Shown: positions 1 to 6,959 of the stretch, in pieces
Numbering within the stretch: the stretch's first letter is position 1
How the letters are laid out: each line of letters opens with the position of its first letter
Assembly (NCBI GenBank): GCA_038203635.1
Contig: JBBRDT010000079.1
Span: forward strand, 1-15,547
DNA: 15,547 nucleotides
Reading direction: 5' to 3'
Source of the DNA: DASRIA01 sp038203635
Lineage (GTDB): Bacteria; Actinomycetota; Thermoleophilia; Solirubrobacterales; JBBDJG01
Notes under the pieces: model-generated
Databases searched by the model: none
What the model was told of the DNA's origin: nothing
Seen by the model: only the letters and a program-made list of their open reading frames with translations
Made by a program: the position numbers and the translations under genes

Positions 1-2
1 GA

Positions 3-254
3 CCGGGGGGACGCGGTGACCCCGCCACGCTGCCGCCTGACGTGGGCGTGTCCCCTGCGCCGGCCCGGCCGCCCGTCGCAGGCGAGCCCGCGCCGCTGCG
101 CCGCGCACGGCCCGCGCGAGTGCGCCCACGTGAGAAGCGGCCCCCCGAGCGGCATCGGCGGCGCAAGGCGCACAGGACGGCGCCACCGCCGGTCGTCACT
201 CTGCCGCCGCCCGTACCGGCAGCACCCCCCGCAGGCGGCGAGTTCGGGCCCTAG
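3..254 (+). CDS. Possible C-terminal tail of a truncated Pro/Ala/Arg-rich protein
   Basis: This frame is open from the left edge to a TAG at 252-254, giving about 83 residues with no visible domain. The composition is Pro, Ala and Arg rich, with a basic stretch in the middle and a proline-rich end that closes with GGEFGP. It looks like the disordered tail of a larger protein whose body lies left of the window. It converges with the GT20 gene, whose stop is 24 bp away. Codon third positions are G/C rich, but the competing frame starting at position 1 is equally so, which means composition does not prove the frame. I prefer this frame because the other gives a Cys/Arg-rich translation typical of a shadow. 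It could be non-coding. Confidence 0.35.
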   Translation, partial: PGGRGDPATLPPDVGVSPAPARPPVAGEPAPLRRARPARVRPREKRPPERHRRRKAHRTAPPPVVTLPPPVPAAPPAGGEFGP

Positions 255-262
255 CAGGGCAG

Positions 263-277
263 GGCGGTCATCCCGCC
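263..277. terminator. Possible hairpin between convergent genes
   Basis: A small inverted repeat, GGCGG (263-267) and CCGCC (273-277) around a 5-nt loop, sits in the gap between the stop of the left-edge frame and the stop of the GT20 gene. The position suits a bidirectional terminator. There is no T-tract on either strand, so it may only be a GC-rich fold. Confidence 0.22.
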
Positions 278-1768
278 TCAGATGGGTTGGCCGGCTTGCC
301 GGTCAACCGCTCGCTTCTCCTCGATGTCGGCGAGCTGGTCGTTGATCCAGTCGGCGGGAGTCCGCGACTCGATGATGTGCCGCAGCAGCCGCATGCGCCG
401 CTGGCGTTCCTCCGGCGTCGCGGTGAGCGCCCTGTACATCGCATCCGCCTGCTCCTGCACGTCGAACGGGTTCACCGACAGGGCGCAGGCGCCGAGCTCC
501 TCGTGGGCGCCGGTGTTCTCGGACAGGATCATCATGCCGTCGCGCGTGTTGACGAGCGGACCCTCCTTCGAGACCAGGTTCATCCCGTCCCACATCGCGT
601 TCACCAGCAGGAGGTCGAAGTGCTTGTAGAGCGCGACGGCCTCCTCGAAGTCGTCGCGCAGCCGCAGGTCGATGGGCATCCAGTCGGTGGTCCCGTGGCG
701 GTGGTTGATGACCGCGACGAGCGCCTCGATCTTCTCTAGGTACTCGACGTACTCGGGCACGTCCTGGCGCGAGGGCTGCAGGTGGGCGATGAACGTCACC
801 TCCTCGCGGAACTCCGGGTGCTGGTCCAGGAAGATGTCGAACGCGGTGAACCCGCGCAGCACGTTCTTGGAGAGGTCCGCGCGGTCCACGCGCAGGATCA
901 GATGCCTGCGCCGGCGACGCAGGATCTCGGGCTCGTGACGGGCGACGGCCTCGCTCGAGGCGGCCTCCTCGAAGGCCTCGCGGTCGATCGCGAGGGGGTA
1001 GGGCCGCACCCACGTCTCGTGGCCGCCCTTGTTGATCACCGCGCCGCGCTTGAAGTCGGTGCGCAGATCCATCAGCTCGCGGCAGCACTGCAGGAAGTTG
1101 TTGCAGTACGAGCGGGTGTGGAATCCGATGATGTCGTTGGACAGCAGGCCTTCGAAGATCTCCCTCCGCACATCCGCCGGCAGGACCCGCCACGCATCCG
1201 GCGCTGTCCAGGGGATGTGCACGAAGTGGTGGAGGAACACGTCCGGTCGCTCGCGGCGGATCAGCGCCGGGGCCGTGTAGAGGTGGTAGTCGTGCACCAT
1301 CACGAGCGGCTCGTCGGTGCCCTCGATCGCCTCGAGGGCGGCTCGCGCGAGGTCTTCGTTGATCTGCTTGTAGCCGTTGTTCCACGCGTCACGCTCGATC
1401 AGGCGGAAGTCCGGCACGTTCGAAAGGTCCCAGAGGTAGTGCTGGATGAACCACAGCATGGGATTGGCGATCACGTTGTAGAAGGCGTCGTAGGCGTCCG
1501 GGTCCGAGGAGATGAGGCGGATCCTGTAGGTGGTGCCGTCCATCTCCACCTCGAACCCGTTGCTGTCGTGTCCGCTGCTGGCCTCGACGTCCTCGTCGGT
1601 CATCGCCGACGCGATCCACAGTGCGTCCCGATGGCGCAGCAACCCGGTGAGGGCGGTCACCAGCCCGCCGCCGCCCCGGCGGGGGATCAGCCGGCCGGAG
1701 TCGTCGCGCTCGAAGGTCGCCGGGCCGCGATTGGAGAGCAGAACGAGCCGGCGCTCCATGTCACTCAT
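278..1768 (-). CDS. GT20 glycosyltransferase, trehalose-6-phosphate synthase family (divergent)
   Basis: This 496-residue protein matches the length and fold of GT20 trehalose-6-phosphate synthases, which move glucose from a nucleotide sugar to glucose-6-phosphate in the cytoplasm. Visible motifs are LLSNRGP (10-16), a glycine-rich loop GGGGLVTAL (32-40), HDYHLY (159-164), HIPW (184-187), GFHT (215-218), RVDR with a following Lys (293-301, donor site) and DGMNLVSKEG (394-403). Several acceptor-side motifs differ from E. coli OtsA: the LWxGW segment reads LWIAS (50-54) and the HIPFPSSE-like motif reads HIPWTAPD. I therefore withhold the otsA symbol. The ATG is preceded by a GAAAGG-type ribosome site. 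It lies 67 bp downstream of treT and probably shares its transcript. No OtsB gene is in the window. Family assignment is firm; the exact acceptor is uncertain. Confidence 0.88.
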   Translation of the reverse strand: MSDMERRLVLLSNRGPATFERDDSGRLIPRRGGGGLVTALTGLLRHRDALWIASAMTDEDVEASSGHDSNGFEVEMDGTTYRIRLISSDPDAYDAFYNVIANPMLWFIQHYLWDLSNVPDFRLIERDAWNNGYKQINEDLARAALEAIEGTDEPLVMVHDYHLYTAPALIRRERPDVFLHHFVHIPWTAPDAWRVLPADVRREIFEGLLSNDIIGFHTRSYCNNFLQCCRELMDLRTDFKRGAVINKGGHETWVRPYPLAIDREAFEEAASSEAVARHEPEILRRRRRHLILRVDRADLSKNVLRGFTAFDIFLDQHPEFREEVTFIAHLQPSRQDVPEYVEYLEKIEALVAVINHRHGTTDWMPIDLRLRDDFEEAVALYKHFDLLLVNAMWDGMNLVSKEGPLVNTRDGMMILSENTGAHEELGACALSVNPFDVQEQADAMYRALTATPEERQRRMRLLRHIIESRTPADWINDQLADIEEKRAVDRQAGQPI

Positions 1769-1835
1769 CAGTGCCCTTTCTCACGACCTCTCACCGTACA
1801 CGGCGAGACGTCCCGAGAAGGGCCACCGGCCGGGC

Positions 1836-3065
1836 TCAAGCCAGATCGGTGAAGATCCGCAGCCAGTCCCGCAGAAGCCGCGGCATCAGGAAGTGCGTGC
1901 GGACGTATTCCTTGCCCGCGCGCCCGAGCTGCTTACCCAGCTCGGGGTCGGAGAAGACCTCCATGCACGCTGCGGCGGCCTCCTCGGGCGAGTTGACCAG
2001 ATAGCCGGTCTCGTGATCCTGGATCTGCAGCGGGATGCCGCCGACGTTCCCGGCCACGGTCGGCCGTGCCTTCCACAGCGCCTCGGACACGGTCAGGCCG
2101 AATCCCTCGCGGATCGACTTCTGCATGACCACGTCGGCCTGTGACTGGAACGCGTTGACCTCGATCGCGCCGACGTTGTTGAGGTTGTTCAGGATCTTGA
2201 TGTCCTCGTCGCCCTTGGCGTGCTCGTGCGTCATCTGGAAGAAGTCCCAGCCCTCGGGATCGTCCGTGGCCATCGAGCCGACCAGCGCGAGCTGCAATCC
2301 GTCGACTTCCTTCTTCAGCTGGCGGTAGCAGTCGATCACGCCCAGCGGGTCCTTCCACGGGTCGAAACGTGACACCTGGCACAGCAGTGGCCGATCCACG
2401 TCGACGCCGAACTGGTCGCACACGAATGCGGCGTCCTCCGGCGAGAGCGCCATGTTCTTGGGCGACAGCGGGTCGATCGCGGGCGGCAGGATCTCGACCT
2501 TGCCGTCCACGCCTTTCGGCACGTAGCCCTGCAGGTGGAAGACCTTGCAGTCGTAGGGCTCCACCATCGGCACCATCCTCTCCATGACGTCCATGTTGGG
2601 CGTCGAGAGGTCGATGTGACAGCGCCAGATCCAGCGCCCCGGGTGGCCGTTGTTGTAGCCGCGGAGCGCCGCCGGCTGGGGGTCGTGGACGATGATGTAG
2701 TCGTAGTCGCCGTCCATCTCCTCCGCGTTCAGCTTGTTGTAGCGGTCGAAGATCTCCCAGTCTTCCTTGGTCAGCCCTTGCGGGTTGCCCTGGAGCGCGT
2801 TGTGCATGAGCTTCGTGACGTTGAAGAACTCCTCGCGGCCGAGGATGATGTGCCAGTCCGTCTCGAGGCCCGCATCGCGCATCAACGGCACGAGGGCGTA
2901 GAGGATCTCGGACACACCGCCGCCCATCGCGGTGGCGCTGAGGTGCAGCACGCGCTTGCCCTTCAGGGGCCCTGCAAGCTCGTTGATCTCGTCGACCAGG
3001 GCGCGCCCGATCAGGTGCCTGTAGTCGCCTAGGGCCTTGTGGCCAACGCTCACCGGTTGTAGCAA
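1836..3065 (-). CDS. treT: Trehalose synthase TreT (GT4 glycosyltransferase)
   Basis: TreT reversibly joins an NDP-glucose and free glucose to give trehalose and NDP, in the cytoplasm. The 409-residue length fits the family. Strong family signatures are visible: the N-terminal STA-like MGGGVSEIL segment (47-55), EEFFNVTK (78-85), HNALQGN (88-94), HDPQPAAL (127-134), the GT-B donor site R233/K238 in SRFDPWKDP, and the EX7E motif REGFGLTVSE (319-328). The start taken is TTG at 3065, preceded by GAGAGAGACCC. A GTG four codons later (3053) is a reasonable alternative. The gene heads a two-gene minus-strand unit with the GT20 gene, so two trehalose-forming enzymes are made together. The direction in vivo, synthesis or breakdown, cannot be told from sequence. 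Confidence 0.9.
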   Translation of the reverse strand: MLQPVSVGHKALGDYRHLIGRALVDEINELAGPLKGKRVLHLSATAMGGGVSEILYALVPLMRDAGLETDWHIILGREEFFNVTKLMHNALQGNPQGLTKEDWEIFDRYNKLNAEEMDGDYDYIIVHDPQPAALRGYNNGHPGRWIWRCHIDLSTPNMDVMERMVPMVEPYDCKVFHLQGYVPKGVDGKVEILPPAIDPLSPKNMALSPEDAAFVCDQFGVDVDRPLLCQVSRFDPWKDPLGVIDCYRQLKKEVDGLQLALVGSMATDDPEGWDFFQMTHEHAKGDEDIKILNNLNNVGAIEVNAFQSQADVVMQKSIREGFGLTVSEALWKARPTVAGNVGGIPLQIQDHETGYLVNSPEEAAAACMEVFSDPELGKQLGRAGKEYVRTHFLMPRLLRDWLRIFTDLA

Positions 3066-3137
3066 GGGTCTCTCTCGCTTTGTGAAAGGGGGGACGGGGA
3101 GGTACAGCCGGCCGGATGGGGGTGTCCAGCCGCGTGG

Positions 3138-3146
3138 ATTATCACA
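3138..3146 (-). promoter_or_regulatory. Candidate extended -10 promoter for treT and the GT20 gene
   Basis: On the minus strand this reads TGTGATAAT, an extended -10 element (TGn plus a five-of-six match to TATAAT). It lies about 70 nt before the treT start in a 132-bp gap, and is notably AT-rich for this DNA. No convincing -35 box is seen at 16-18 bp. Prediction by eye only. Confidence 0.3.
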
Positions 3147-3197
3147 GCATCAATCCTGTTACTCGGGTGGAGATACCCGGTCTGCGACTCTCGCAAC

Positions 3198-4166
3198 TCA
3201 CGTGGCAGTCCTCAATCGCAGAAATCCCCGCTCGAGCTGCTCGAGCATCTGTACGTGCAGGTCCGCATTTGCCGCCGCGACGCACGACATCTGGTAGTCG
3301 ACACCGGACCCCAGCAGGGGCCGGCGGCCGAGCGGCTCGCCGAAGGCGTCCGTGACCGTCGCACCCGCCTCCTCCAGGCACAGCACGGCCGCCGCGAGGT
3401 CGTACGGGGAATTGTTTAGGACCGCTCCACCACCGAGCGCCTCGAACTCGGCCCGCAGCGCGGGCACCTCGTCGATCATGCGAGATCCCACGTCGACGTA
3501 GCCGTCGAGCTGACCGGTGAGGATCCTCGTCATGTCGAAGGTGGCCGAGCCGAGGTCGAACACCCCGCCGCCCACGGAGGACGCGTCGATCAGGTAGCCC
3601 AGCACGGATGCCAGCGGCACGGCGGGCCGGCCCCGGAAGCCGAGCGTCCAGAACATCCTGGTGATGTCGGCGTTGGTGCTCAGGTTCGCCGTTCGCCGTT
3701 CGCCGTTCGCAGAAACTTCGACCCCGCCGCCGCGCTGCGCCACGAACAGGCCGTCCGTCTTGATCTCGCCCACGCAGGCGGCTGTTACGTCACCCATGGT
3801 CGGATTGCCGTCTCCGAGCGGTGCTGCGGCGACGGAGACGCAGCAGCATTCGAGACCGGCCATCGCCGGGCGGGTGCCGTCGATGGGGTCGACCACCAGC
3901 ACGACCTCCGGGTTGCCCGCGGCCGGCGTCACGAGTCCTCGATCTTCGGAATAGAAGGCGACGTCCGGCGCCCGCTCGGCCAGGAACCGCTCGACCCAGG
4001 CCTCCGCCTCCTCGTCGATCGCGAAGGTGATGTCCCCGCCTGCGCCGGCCTGGACGTGCTCGCGGTGGGCGTGCGAGCCGAGGAACGGCTGCACGTGCGC
4101 GCGCAGCCCGCGCGCCAGTTCGACGAGCAGGTCCTTTGCGGTCGGGGACCTAGTCGGGACGCTCAC
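3198..4166 (-). CDS. Inositol monophosphatase-family phosphatase
   Basis: This 322-residue protein belongs to the Mg2+-dependent IMPase/FBPase-like phosphatases. Metal-ligand motifs are visible: E74 in YSEDRG, D93 and D96 in DPIDGT (93-98), and D256 in YDLAAAVLCLEEAG (255-268), which replaces the usual WDxAAG. DPIDGT is followed by RPAM instead of the common T/xN-F, and there is a Cys triplet at 107-109, so the substrate may differ from inositol phosphate. The GTG start lies 17 bp inside the end of the protease gene, making it the last gene of the RR-HK-HtrA unit, which suggests cotranscription and coupled translation. A 7-bp tandem repeat lies inside the gene (residues about 153-161). The substrate could be inositol-1-phosphate, a sugar phosphate or a nucleotide such as PAP; sequence alone does not decide. 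Confidence 0.82.
   Translation of the reverse strand: MSVPTRSPTAKDLLVELARGLRAHVQPFLGSHAHREHVQAGAGGDITFAIDEEAEAWVERFLAERAPDVAFYSEDRGLVTPAAGNPEVVLVVDPIDGTRPAMAGLECCCVSVAAAPLGDGNPTMGDVTAACVGEIKTDGLFVAQRGGGVEVSANGERRTANLSTNADITRMFWTLGFRGRPAVPLASVLGYLIDASSVGGGVFDLGSATFDMTRILTGQLDGYVDVGSRMIDEVPALRAEFEALGGGAVLNNSPYDLAAAVLCLEEAGATVTDAFGEPLGRRPLLGSGVDYQMSCVAAANADLHVQMLEQLERGFLRLRTAT
3684..3710. repeat. Heptanucleotide tandem repeat inside the phosphatase gene
   Basis: On the plus strand the unit GTTCGCC occurs three times perfectly (3684, 3691, 3698), followed by six bases of a fourth copy. The unit length of 7 is not a multiple of 3, so gain or loss of one copy would shift the frame of the IMPase-family gene. 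At present the repeat is read through in frame as ANGERRTAN. Confidence 0.9.
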
Positions 4167-5307
4167 CGAGGGTTACGCGCGCCGTGCGGCGCTCGCTGCC
4201 CCGGTAGAGCTCCAGCGAGACCGTGTCGCCGGGTGAGAAGCGGGTGATCTGCTCACTGAAGTCATTCTCGCGGGTCACCCGGCGGCCGTTCACCTTGGTG
4301 ATCACGTCCCCTCCTAGCTTCACGAGGGAGGCCTGGAAGCGGACCTCCTTGCCGCCGCCCTTGATGCCGGCCTTGTCGGCGGGCCCGTCCTGCACCACGT
4401 CGGCGATCAGCGCGCCGTCCTCGACGGGCACGTTCAACCGCTCCGCGAGCTGCGGGTAGAGATTCTGTGAGCTGATCCCGATGTAGGCGTAGCGCGCGTT
4501 GCCGCCGTTCCGGATCTGGCCGATCGACTGCCGCACGATGTCCACCGAGATCGCGAAGCCGACCCCCACGCTCCCCCCTCCGGAGGAGCGGATCTGCGCG
4601 TTGATCCCGATCACACGGCCGCGGGCGTCGAGCAGCGGGCCCCCCGAGTTTCCCTTGTTGATCGCCGCATCCGTCTGGATCGCGTCCGAGATGGAGAAGT
4701 CGGTGAGCGCCTCGATCGTGCGGTTCTTGGCCGAGACGACGCCGATCGTGAGCGAGCCCTGCTCGCCGAACGGGCTGCCGATCGCAGCGACCGGCTCCCC
4801 GACGCGCACATTGCCGGTCCGCCCGAGCCCGAGCGGCACCAGCTCGAGTCCCTTCGGGTCGACCTTGATGAGCCCGACGTCGGCGTTGGGGTCGTAGCCG
4901 ATCACCTTGGCACCGACCTGGTTGCCGTCCTCGAACTGGACGAACACCTCGCGCGCTTTCGTCAGCTGCTTGCCCGTGCCGTTCGTGATCACGTGCGCGT
5001 TCGTGGCGATGTAGCCCTTCGCGTCGAGGACGAACCCGCTGCCCTGACCGGCGCCTCCGCCCTCGAGCACGTCGGCGAGGCTGTCGGACTTGGAGAACAG
5101 CGACGTGATGGTCACGACACCGGGCGACAGGCGCTCGTAGATGGTGGTGGGATCGAAGCCGTGCTCGCCGCCGAGGCCCTCGACCACCTGCACGCGCGTG
5201 CGCTCGACGGTCGAGGTACCGGCGTCCTCGCCGCCGTCACCGCCACAACCGGCCGGCAGCGCGGCGAGCGTCAGCGCTGCCAGCAGAGCGAGCGCGCGGC
5301 GCGTCAC
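4150..5307 (-). CDS. HtrA/DegP-type serine protease with PDZ domain (PepD-like)
   Basis: A 385-residue S1C-family protease that degrades or holds misfolded proteins outside the cytoplasmic membrane. An N-terminal signal sequence ends in LPAGC with Cys21, a lipobox-like site whose -3 residue is Pro, so lipid attachment is likely but not certain. The trypsin-like domain spans about 55-265, with triad His105 (TNAHV), Asp143 (NADVGLI) and Ser221 (GNSGGP). A single PDZ domain fills about 275-380. The GTG start overlaps the kinase stop by 4 bp, and the next gene overlaps its end by 17 bp, so it is translationally coupled in an RR-HK-HtrA order like mycobacterial mprA-mprB-pepD. It is therefore probably both an output of and a feedback partner for the two-component system. 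Confidence 0.93.
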   Translation of the reverse strand: MTRRALALLAALTLAALPAGCGGDGGEDAGTSTVERTRVQVVEGLGGEHGFDPTTIYERLSPGVVTITSLFSKSDSLADVLEGGGAGQGSGFVLDAKGYIATNAHVITNGTGKQLTKAREVFVQFEDGNQVGAKVIGYDPNADVGLIKVDPKGLELVPLGLGRTGNVRVGEPVAAIGSPFGEQGSLTIGVVSAKNRTIEALTDFSISDAIQTDAAINKGNSGGPLLDARGRVIGINAQIRSSGGGSVGVGFAISVDIVRQSIGQIRNGGNARYAYIGISSQNLYPQLAERLNVPVEDGALIADVVQDGPADKAGIKGGGKEVRFQASLVKLGGDVITKVNGRRVTRENDFSEQITRFSPGDTVSLELYRGSERRTARVTLGERPD

Positions 5308-6842
5308 GCTCCCACCTCGGCGCGCGGCGGCGCGGCGGTCGCGACCGCCGGCTGCGGAGAGTGCTTGCGCTCGCCCGCCAGCGGAAGGGTGAGGGTGAAG
5401 AGCGTCGCGCCCGGCTTCGAGGTGACCTCGAGGCCGCCCCGCATGCGCTGGGCCAGCTCGCGAGCGATCGCGAGCCCGAGGCCCGAGCCCGATGCGGAGT
5501 CGCTCGTGTGGAAGCGCTCGAAGACCGATGTCAGGTCCCGGCGCCGGATGCCCGGGCCGTTGTCGCTGACGAGCAGCTGCGCGGTGTCCATGCCCGCTCC
5601 CGGGCCGCCGTCGCCGGTGCCGCGCCGGGCGGCGATCGTGATGTGGGTCCCGTCCGGCGTGTGCACGAGCGCGTTGTCGATCAGCACGCGGACGATCTGG
5701 GCCACGCGCTCCGGATCGCAGACCGCTTCGATGTCGAGCTGGGACAGGCGATCGGTGACCTCGATCTCGGAGTCCTTGCGCGCGGCGGCCGCGGCGAACT
5801 CACCGGCGACCTGGTTCGCGAGCGTCCGCAGCGGCACCGGCTCGAGCTCGAGGTCGATCGAGCCGGCGTCGAGGCGCGACAGGTCGAGCAGGTCCGTGGT
5901 GAGCTTCTGCAGGCGGTCGACCTGCTCGCGCATCGTCGTGAGGAACTCGGCGCGGGTGGCCTCGTCGAGCTCCTCGTCCTGCAAGAGCTCGACGAACCCA
6001 CCGAGCGAAAAGATCGGCGTGCGCAGCTCGTGCGAAGCGTTCGCGATGAACTCCTTGCGGGCGGAGTCGAGACGCGCGAGCCGGTGCTGCATCTCGTTGA
6101 AGGCCTGCGCGAGCTGACCCAGCTCGTCGTCCGAGTCGATCGGAATGGGCTCGGAGAAGTTGCCGGCCGCCACCTCTCGCGCCCCGCGTTCGAGGCGCTT
6201 GACGCGCCGCGCGAGCGCGCTCGCTGCGAGGTATCCGATCGCGGTCGCGAGCAGCAGGGCGAGCAGCCCGGCGATCAGGATCTGCCGCTGGATCAACGAG
6301 ACGTTCTCCTCGACCTCGTCCAGGGGCTGCGAGAAGACCACCACCCAGGATGGCCGGCCCTGGTAGAGGAGTGGGCGTACCGCCTGGGCGAGCTTGCCCC
6401 CGCCCTCGGCACGGGTCGTCGTCTGTGCCCGGCCCGTCCGCGCAGCCTCGAGCACGGTCGAGTTCGACGGCTCCACACCCGTGTCGGACCGGCGGGAGTC
6501 GGAGATCACGTAGGGCGGCGACTCCTCCGGCGTGGCGCCGGCGATGCTCTGCTCGTCGCGAGGTATGCCGAGCAGGGTCACGCGGGTGCCCGTCTCCTCG
6601 CCGATCGCGCGCGTGATCCGGTCCAGCTCCGCAGCGGTCACCTCGCGCGCGATTGCGCCCTGGAGGGAGCGCGAGTAGGCCGAGGCGTCGCGTTCGAGCG
6701 CGTCGGTCTTCTGCTGCGTGAGGGTCGACTCGAGCTGCGGCACCACGTAGAAGTAGAAGACGAGGATCGCGCCGGCGGTGATGCAGAAGAACAGGAACGT
6801 CAGCCTGTTCTTGATCGATCGGTGCCAAATCCGGTGCCACAT
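5304..6842 (-). CDS. Membrane sensor histidine kinase (MprB-like)
   Basis: A 512-residue HK. Its layout is TM1 (about 13-34), an extracytoplasmic sensor region (35-185), TM2 (about 186-208), HAMP (about 209-262), HisKA with phospho-acceptor His271 in NASHELRTP, and a HATPase domain with N box Asn390 (IDNALVHTP), G1 DNGPGI (427-432), F box FERF (441-444) and G2 GSGLGLAI (452-459). All catalytic boxes are intact. The tail after 490 is Ala/Pro rich. The ATG at 6842 is 117 bp after the regulator stop and no good Shine-Dalgarno precedes it. It overlaps the HtrA gene by 4 bp. By neighbour order and domain layout it resembles MprB, which senses envelope stress; the actual signal is unknown. Confidence 0.95.
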   Translation of the reverse strand: MWHRIWHRSIKNRLTFLFFCITAGAILVFYFYVVPQLESTLTQQKTDALERDASAYSRSLQGAIAREVTAAELDRITRAIGEETGTRVTLLGIPRDEQSIAGATPEESPPYVISDSRRSDTGVEPSNSTVLEAARTGRAQTTTRAEGGGKLAQAVRPLLYQGRPSWVVVFSQPLDEVEENVSLIQRQILIAGLLALLLATAIGYLAASALARRVKRLERGAREVAAGNFSEPIPIDSDDELGQLAQAFNEMQHRLARLDSARKEFIANASHELRTPIFSLGGFVELLQDEELDEATRAEFLTTMREQVDRLQKLTTDLLDLSRLDAGSIDLELEPVPLRTLANQVAGEFAAAAARKDSEIEVTDRLSQLDIEAVCDPERVAQIVRVLIDNALVHTPDGTHITIAARRGTGDGGPGAGMDTAQLLVSDNGPGIRRRDLTSVFERFHTSDSASGSGLGLAIARELAQRMRGGLEVTSKPGATLFTLTLPLAGERKHSPQPAVATAAPPRAEVGA

Positions 6843-6865
6843 AACTAGCCGTTGTTCACAGAATA

Positions 6866-6924
6866 TTTAGGCGGCTTCGCCGCCACCTAAAGTCCTGAGA
6901 GTCGCGCTACGCGCGCCTCCACTC
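6866..6924. repeat. Twin 26-nt hairpins between response regulator and kinase genes
   Basis: Two stem-loops of equal length lie at 6866-6891 and 6899-6924, with starts 33 nt apart. The first pairs TTTA with TAAA and GGCGGC with GCCGCC around loop TTC. The second pairs GAGT with ACTC and CGCGC with GCGCG around loop TAC. Both carry an unpaired pyrimidine run (ACC, CCTCC) on the same side between inner and outer arms. The arms differ in sequence but the architecture is kept. They could be a mobile palindromic repeat, an RNA processing site, or an attenuator setting the kinase-to-regulator ratio. No T-tract follows on the minus strand. Confidence 0.6.
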
Positions 6925-6959
6925 ATTATTTTCACGCCTGCGGCGCTCGCCCGGATCAT

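Noticed and set aside
16..345. 109-residue Arg/Cys-rich plus-strand frame at the left edge
   Set aside because: It runs into the GT20 gene antisense and has the Arg/Cys/Ser composition of a shadow frame. The overlapping frame ending at 254 is the better candidate.
3162..3177. Hairpin CGGGT/ACCCG downstream of the phosphatase gene as a terminator
   Set aside because: The stem is only five base pairs and has no T-tract on either strand.
5361..6848. 495-residue plus-strand frame antisense to the histidine kinase
   Set aside because: It mirrors the codon periodicity of the kinase gene; the translation is Arg/Gly/Val-rich without motifs. Same reasoning for 782-1852 and 12005-13879 on the plus strand.
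6867..6935. 22-residue minus-strand mini-ORF (GTG start) ending inside the first hairpin of the RR-HK gap
   Set aside because: It could be a leader peptide, but it has no ribosome site, the translation is low complexity and the frame is easily open by chance.
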